NCBI RefSeq assembly: GCF_001722335.1
Contig: NZ_MIHA01000045.1
Location: 1 to 10,617 of the forward strand
Length of the DNA: 10,617 bases
Origin: Mycolicibacterium flavescens
Lineage (GTDB): Bacteria; Actinomycetota; Actinomycetes; Mycobacteriales; Mycobacteriaceae
Direction of reading: 5' to 3'
Below, one piece after another: positions 5,885 to 10,617 of this stretch. The notes below the pieces were generated by a model, which did not search any database, was not told the origin of the DNA, and saw only the letters and a program-made list of their open reading frames with translations. A program made the position numbers and the translations under genes. How positions within the stretch are numbered: position 1 is the first letter of the stretch; every line of letters starts with the position of its first letter.

Positions 5885-6907
5885 CTAGAACGTCGTCGGC
5901 GTCAGCGTCGCCTTGCCGGTGCGCTCCTGTCCGTTGCCGTCGAGCCACACCAGGTCGAGCACGTCGCCCGGATAGTGGCGGTCGAGCACGTAGGTCAGCG
6001 TGGTAGCCGAGTCCAGCGCGGTGCCGTCGAGCACCAGCAGCCGGTCGCCGGGCAGCAGACCCGCCCGCTCGGCCGGTCCGCCGCGCAGCACGTCCGCGAT
6101 CTGGACGCCCGGCCCGCGCTGCGCGGTGCGCACCCCGACGCCCAGCAGCACCGGCGGGCCGATGTGCACGTCCGCGGACGGGGCGCGGGAGCGGATCTGG
6201 TTCGCGATGGACATCGCGTCGTTGATCGGGATCGCGTAGCCCTCGCCGCCGGGGCCGAAGCGGTAGTTCACCGACGCGGCGGTGGTGACGCCGACGACCT
6301 GGCCGGCGCTGTTGACGACGGGTCCGCCCGAGTCGCCGGCGACGACGGGTGCGGCGAACTCGAACAGCCCGGTCAGCTCGTCCTTGCTGCCGGTGAGCGC
6401 GTCTTCGGCGCTGACGGCGCGGCCGAACCCGGTGACGGTGCCGACCTCGCGGGTCAGCGGGCCGTTGGTGCCGTTGGCGTTGCCCAGTGCGACGACGGGC
6501 TCACCCTCGACCATCTGCGTCGAGTCACCGATCGGGGCGGCGGGCAGCCCGGCGGCACCGATCAGCTGCAGTACCGCGATGTCGCGCTTGCGGTTGTAGC
6601 CGACCAGTTCGGCCGGGTAGGACCGGCCGCCGACGCTGGCGGTGATGCGGTCGGCGCCCGAGACGACGTGGAAATTCGTCAGCACCTGACCGTTGGGGTC
6701 CAAAACGATGCCCGCGCCGTTGCCGAAGGCGCGCTGGTAGTCGATTTCGGTGTCGATACGCACCACGGTCGGCTCGACCTGCGCTGCGGCGGCGATCGGG
6801 TCGCCGGGGGCGGCCATGACCGGGGTCACGGGCACCACGACGGCCATTGTCGCGGCCAGTGCGATCAGCAGCGGCGCGAAGAGGCGCCGGACGGGGATTT
6901 TGCCCAT
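5885..6907 (-). CDS. pepA: Exported trypsin-like serine protease with PDZ domain (PepA/Mtb32A-like)
   Basis: A 340-residue HtrA-type protease. An N-terminal Sec signal (1-32) has basic MGKIPVRR, a hydrophobic core and a likely cleavage after VMA. The catalytic triad is complete: H80 in LTNFHVV, D109 in KRDIAVLQL and S193 in GDSGGP. A PDZ domain covers about 253-336 (VLLGVGVR..., GGPAERAGLLPGDRL). The pattern GxGAGIVLDPNGQVLTN and VVALGN closely resembles M. tuberculosis PepA (Rv0125, antigen Mtb32A), though PepD-type paralogues are related, so the symbol is a family-level guess. It acts outside the membrane; substrates are unknown. The start ATG 6907 lacks a Shine-Dalgarno. A CAATAT hexamer 6 nt upstream may be a weak leaderless promoter, or the gene may be read from lucA, whose stop is 41 bp upstream. 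No membrane anchor other than the signal sequence is present. Confidence 0.88.
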   Translation of the reverse strand: MGKIPVRRLFAPLLIALAATMAVVVPVTPVMAAPGDPIAAAAQVEPTVVRIDTEIDYQRAFGNGAGIVLDPNGQVLTNFHVVSGADRITASVGGRSYPAELVGYNRKRDIAVLQLIGAAGLPAAPIGDSTQMVEGEPVVALGNANGTNGPLTREVGTVTGFGRAVSAEDALTGSKDELTGLFEFAAPVVAGDSGGPVVNSAGQVVGVTTAASVNYRFGPGGEGYAIPINDAMSIANQIRSRAPSADVHIGPPVLLGVGVRTAQRGPGVQIADVLRGGPAERAGLLPGDRLLVLDGTALDSATTLTYVLDRHYPGDVLDLVWLDGNGQERTGKATLTPTTF

Positions 6908-6913
6908 GCGTCC

Positions 6914-6919
6914 ATATTG
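6914..6919 (-). promoter_or_regulatory. Weak candidate -10 (CAATAT) in front of the protease gene
   Basis: On the minus strand CAATAT is followed by GGACGC and ATG 6907, the same 6-nt spacing seen at the other leaderless-type starts. It matches the TANNNT consensus imperfectly (C at position 1) and lies in the 41-bp lucA-pepA gap. Confidence 0.3.
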
Positions 6920-6948
6920 CCCGATAGGCGACGGCTCAACCGGGGACG

Positions 6949-7704
6949 TCAGTCCTCGACGGCCACTCCGCCGCGCAGCCGTCTGCGGCGACGCCGGGCT
7001 GGTTCGGGTCGGCGGTTGCGCAGCTTGCCGCCCTCGGACTCGTCGTCGTCGGCTCCGGGATCCGCCTCAGCCGCCTCGGCAGCCTCGGTCTTTTCGGCAG
7101 CCTCAGCCTCCTCGGCAGTCTCGGCCACCACCGGCTCCTCGGTCCCGGCCGGCTCGGTCTCTTCGGCCTCGCCGACCTCGGCTTCCGCAGTGCCCTCGGC
7201 CTCGACTTCGCCTTCGGCCTCGCCGCGACCGCGTCGCCGCTGCTTCGGCGCCTTGACCTTCAGGGGTTTCGGCGGTGGCGGCGGCATCTCGGCCACCGAG
7301 GCCAGGTAGAACGCGAAAATCCCGAGCAGCGCGACCGCAGCGGCCGCACCGTAGATGCCGAACAACCACCGGCCGGCGTCGTCGAGCGACAGCCAGATCT
7401 CGCTGACCGCGGCGCCGATGATCAGCACGCCGGCCAGCACATGCAGCGCGATCGACCAGGTCCGCAGCGTCAGCGCCATCTGCGGGGTGCCGAACTCCGG
7501 CCTGCGGGTGCGCAGCAGGGTGAAGACGACGGGCAACGCCGCCAGCCCGATCAGCGCGCCGACCACGATCCGCAACACCGTGCCCAGCGTGTGCGGGGTG
7601 TCGCCCATCAGCTCGGGCCAGCGCGGAAGAACGAAGAAGAAGTACAGAACCCCGGCGACGACGCAGAACGACGCGTGCCAGACCACCGCAACGGTGCGGC
7701 TCAT
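6949..7704 (-). CDS. lucA: LucA homologue (Rv3723-like membrane protein, lipid-uptake coordinator)
   Basis: A 251-residue membrane protein. Four hydrophobic helices lie at about 5-26, 44-64, 83-104 and 113-136. They are followed by a proline run (141-145), a short basic patch (152-160), a long Ala/Glu-rich acidic segment (about 161-225) and a very basic end (RRRRRRLR, 237-244). The position next to tRNA-Ser, aspC and dnaX, its size and its topology match M. tuberculosis Rv3723 (LucA). That protein associates with and stabilises Mce1 and Mce4 transporters and so coordinates fatty acid and cholesterol import. Assignment rests mainly on synteny plus topology. ATG 7704 has a strong AGGAGG 3 nt upstream. 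An 8-bp hairpin lies just before that site. The protease gene follows 41 bp downstream on the same strand. The tail is low-complexity and probably disordered, and its length is likely variable among species. Confidence 0.8.
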   Translation of the reverse strand: MSRTVAVVWHASFCVVAGVLYFFFVLPRWPELMGDTPHTLGTVLRIVVGALIGLAALPVVFTLLRTRRPEFGTPQMALTLRTWSIALHVLAGVLIIGAAVSEIWLSLDDAGRWLFGIYGAAAAVALLGIFAFYLASVAEMPPPPPKPLKVKAPKQRRRGRGEAEGEVEAEGTAEAEVGEAEETEPAGTEEPVVAETAEEAEAAEKTEAAEAAEADPGADDDESEGGKLRNRRPEPARRRRRRLRGGVAVED

Positions 7705-7707
7705 ACT

Positions 7708-7713
7708 CCTCCT
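7708..7713 (-). promoter_or_regulatory. Strong Shine-Dalgarno of lucA (AGGAGG)
   Basis: Read on the minus strand, AGGAGG is followed by AGT and ATG 7704. It is the strongest ribosome binding site in the window and fixes the lucA start. It implies a transcript with a real leader, unlike several neighbours. Confidence 0.75.
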
Positions 7714-7717
7714 ACGC

Positions 7718-7739
7718 GCTCGTCGGCTCTGCGACGAGC
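7718..7739 (-). promoter_or_regulatory. Hairpin in the lucA leader
   Basis: GCTCGTCG (7718-7725) and CGACGAGC (7732-7739) form a perfect 8-bp stem with a 6-nt loop. The stem ends 4 nt before the lucA Shine-Dalgarno. It could be an operator, a leader structure affecting translation, or an additional stop for upstream transcription. There is no U-run after it. Confidence 0.45.
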
Positions 7740-7756
7740 ACTGATCGCTTCGGTTT

Positions 7757-7795
7757 GGCCGGGGTGCGACCGAAAAATCCGTCGCACCCCGGGCC
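7757..7795 (-). terminator. Hairpin terminator downstream of tRNA-Ser
   Basis: GGGGTGCGAC (7761-7770) pairs perfectly with GTCGCACCCC (7781-7790), extended by GGCC (7757-7760) with GGCC (7792-7795) around one bulged G. The stem is 14 bp and very GC-rich, and begins 6 nt after the tRNA 3' end. There is no U-tail after the stem; the U-run is in the loop. That matches the tail-less hairpins proposed as terminators in mycobacteria. Confidence 0.65.
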
Positions 7796-7800
7796 GAGTG

Positions 7801-9369
<1,569 letters not shown>

Positions 9370-9373
9370 CGTG

Positions 9374-9401
9374 TCGACTCGTCACACCGCGCCGGTAGCC
9401 T
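9374..9401 (+). promoter_or_regulatory. Candidate leaderless promoter of dnaX
   Basis: TCGACT (9374-9379) as -35, a 16-bp spacer, and TAGCCT (9396-9401) as -10 are followed by 7 nt and GTG 9409. No Shine-Dalgarno is present. It lies in the 39-bp gap after the aspC stop, so dnaX can be expressed separately from aspC. Confidence 0.5.
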
Positions 9402-9408
9402 GCTGAGC

Positions 9409-10617
9409 GTGGCGCTCTACCGCAAGTACCGACCCGCGACCTTCGCCGAAGTCGTCGGCCAGGAACACGTCACCGAGCCGCTGTCGACGGCGCTGACGTC
9501 GGGCCGGATCAACCACGCGTACCTGTTCTCGGGTCCGCGCGGCTGCGGCAAGACCTCGTCGGCGCGCATCCTGGCCCGCTCGCTGAACTGCGAGCAGGGC
9601 CCGACCGCGACGCCGTGCGGGGTGTGCGACTCGTGCGTCGCGCTGGCGCCCAACGGGCCCGGCAACGTCGACGTCGTCGAACTCGACGCGGCCAGCCACG
9701 GCGGCGTCGACGACACCCGCGAACTCCGCGACCGCGCCTTCTACGCGCCCGCGCAGTCGCGCTACCGGATCTTCATCGTCGACGAAGCCCACATGGTCAC
9801 CACCGCGGGGTTCAACGCGCTGCTCAAGATCGTCGAGGAGCCGCCGGACCACCTGATCTTCGTGTTCGCCACCACCGAACCGGAGAAGGTGCTGCCGACC
9901 ATCCGGTCGCGCACCCACCACTATCCGTTCCGGCTGCTGGCGCCGCGGACCATGCGCTCGCTGCTGGAACGCATCTGCGCGCAGGAGGACGTCGCGGTCG
10001 ACGAGGCGGTGTACCCGCTGGTGATCCGCGCCGGTGGCGGCTCACCGCGCGACACGCTCTCGGTGCTCGACCAGCTGCTCGCCGGTGCCGACGGCAACCA
10101 CGTCGCCTATGCGCGGGCGCTGTCGCTGCTGGGTGCGACGGATGTCGCGCTGATCGACGACGCGATCGACGCGCTGGCCGCAGGTGACGCCGCGTCGCTG
10201 TTCGGCGTCGTGGAGGCGGTGATCGACGCCGGCCACGATCCGCGCCGGTTCGCCACCGACCTGCTGGAACGGTTCCGGGACCTGATCATCCTGCAGTCGG
10301 TGCCCGACGCCGCCGCCCGTGGTGTGGTCGACGGACCCGAAGACGTACTCGAGCGGATGCGCGAACAGGCCACCCGCCTGGGTACCGCGACGCTGACCCG
10401 CTACGCCGAGGTGGTGCACGCCGGGCTCGGCGAGATGCGCGGCGCCACCGCACCGCGGCTCCTACTCGAGGTGGTGTGCGCGCGGCTGCTGCTGCCCTCG
10501 GCCAGCGACACCGAAAGCGCTCTGCTGCAACGCATCGAGCGCATCGAGACGCGGCTCGACATGTCGATCCCGGCGGCCGAGGCGGGACAGTCGGGCGCGC
10601 CACCCAAGCAGTACGCC
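9409..10617 (+). CDS. dnaX: DNA polymerase III subunit gamma/tau (clamp loader), 3' end outside window
   Basis: This is the ATPase motor subunit of the clamp loader, which opens the beta clamp and places it on primed DNA. The first 403 codons are present, open to the last base of the window. Visible features: the N-terminal LYRKYRP (3-9) and VVGQEHV (15-21); Walker A GPRGCGKT (42-49); a four-cysteine zinc module (C61, C70, C73, C76); ELDAASHGGVDD (91-102); Walker B VDEAH (124-128); LLKIVEEPP (138-146); sensor 1 region ATTEPEKV (154-161); and sensor 2 GGSPRDTLS (210-218). The arginine-finger motif usually written SRC reads SRT here (167-169). Domain III follows (about 230-365), and the tau-specific region begins near the cut. 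GTG 9409 gives VALYRKYRP, the usual start for mycobacterial DnaZX. Any programmed frameshift site would lie outside the window. Confidence 0.95.
   Translation, partial: MALYRKYRPATFAEVVGQEHVTEPLSTALTSGRINHAYLFSGPRGCGKTSSARILARSLNCEQGPTATPCGVCDSCVALAPNGPGNVDVVELDAASHGGVDDTRELRDRAFYAPAQSRYRIFIVDEAHMVTTAGFNALLKIVEEPPDHLIFVFATTEPEKVLPTIRSRTHHYPFRLLAPRTMRSLLERICAQEDVAVDEAVYPLVIRAGGGSPRDTLSVLDQLLAGADGNHVAYARALSLLGATDVALIDDAIDALAAGDAASLFGVVEAVIDAGHDPRRFATDLLERFRDLIILQSVPDAAARGVVDGPEDVLERMREQATRLGTATLTRYAEVVHAGLGEMRGATAPRLLLEVVCARLLLPSASDTESALLQRIERIETRLDMSIPAAEAGQSGAPPKQYA

Noticed and set aside
5873..5888. CTAG...CTAG near-palindrome between the convergent TetR and protease genes
   Set aside because: It arises because both genes end with TAG in a CTAG context. 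Two of eight base pairs mismatch, and it is too short to be a credible terminator or site.
7050..7225. Repeated CCTCGGC/CTCGGC-like units that resemble a short repeat array
   Set aside because: They are reiterated Ala/Glu codons of the LucA tail. Units are irregular and there are no constant spacers, so this is neither CRISPR nor a mobile repeat.

Overview
The window comes from a high-GC actinobacterium, almost certainly a Mycobacterium/Mycolicibacterium species. The evidence is a block matching the M. tuberculosis neighbourhood dnaX (Rv3721c) - aspartate aminotransferase (Rv3722c) - Rv3723/LucA, a LigC/Prim-PolC pair of the mycobacterial type, the tail of a DUF222/13E12-type HNH protein, and several genes whose start codon lies 6-7 nt after a TANNNT-like -10 element, as in mycobacterial leaderless transcripts. 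Species is inferred from remembered sequences; no search was run.

Left part (1-4099, all + strand): the 3' end of a 13E12-family HNH protein; then ligC and a stand-alone LigD-type primase-polymerase (PolD1/Prim-PolC) separated by one base, a gap-filling and sealing DNA repair module; then an Hsp70-like ATPase that has lost the canonical substrate-binding domain and instead carries a basic linker, one membrane helix and a small extracytoplasmic domain. An extended set of inverted repeats sits between polD1 and this gene and includes its likely ribosome binding site.

Middle part (4096-6907): a DapB-like NAD(P)-binding oxidoreductase (-) and a TetR-family regulator (+) diverge from a 77-bp spacer. 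That spacer holds a near-perfect 20-bp palindrome centred between two mirrored leaderless-type promoters, the signature of a self-regulated pair. The oxidoreductase converges on the Hsp70-like gene with both stop codons inside one TTAA. A PepA-like exported serine protease with a PDZ domain (-) converges on the TetR gene.

Right part (6949-10617): lucA (-), probably transcribed in the same direction into pepA; a tRNA-Ser(GGA) (-) with a strong downstream hairpin; the small SRP RNA ffs (+); aspartate aminotransferase aspC (+), starting about 35 nt after the SRP RNA; and dnaX (+), which runs off the end of the window. This part is conserved core genome: translation and secretion RNAs, nitrogen metabolism, the replication clamp loader and lipid-uptake coordination.

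I see no CRISPR array, insertion sequence, prophage or recognisable defence island. The most interesting items are the membrane-anchored Hsp70-like protein with its structured leader, and the palindrome-controlled oxidoreductase/TetR pair.
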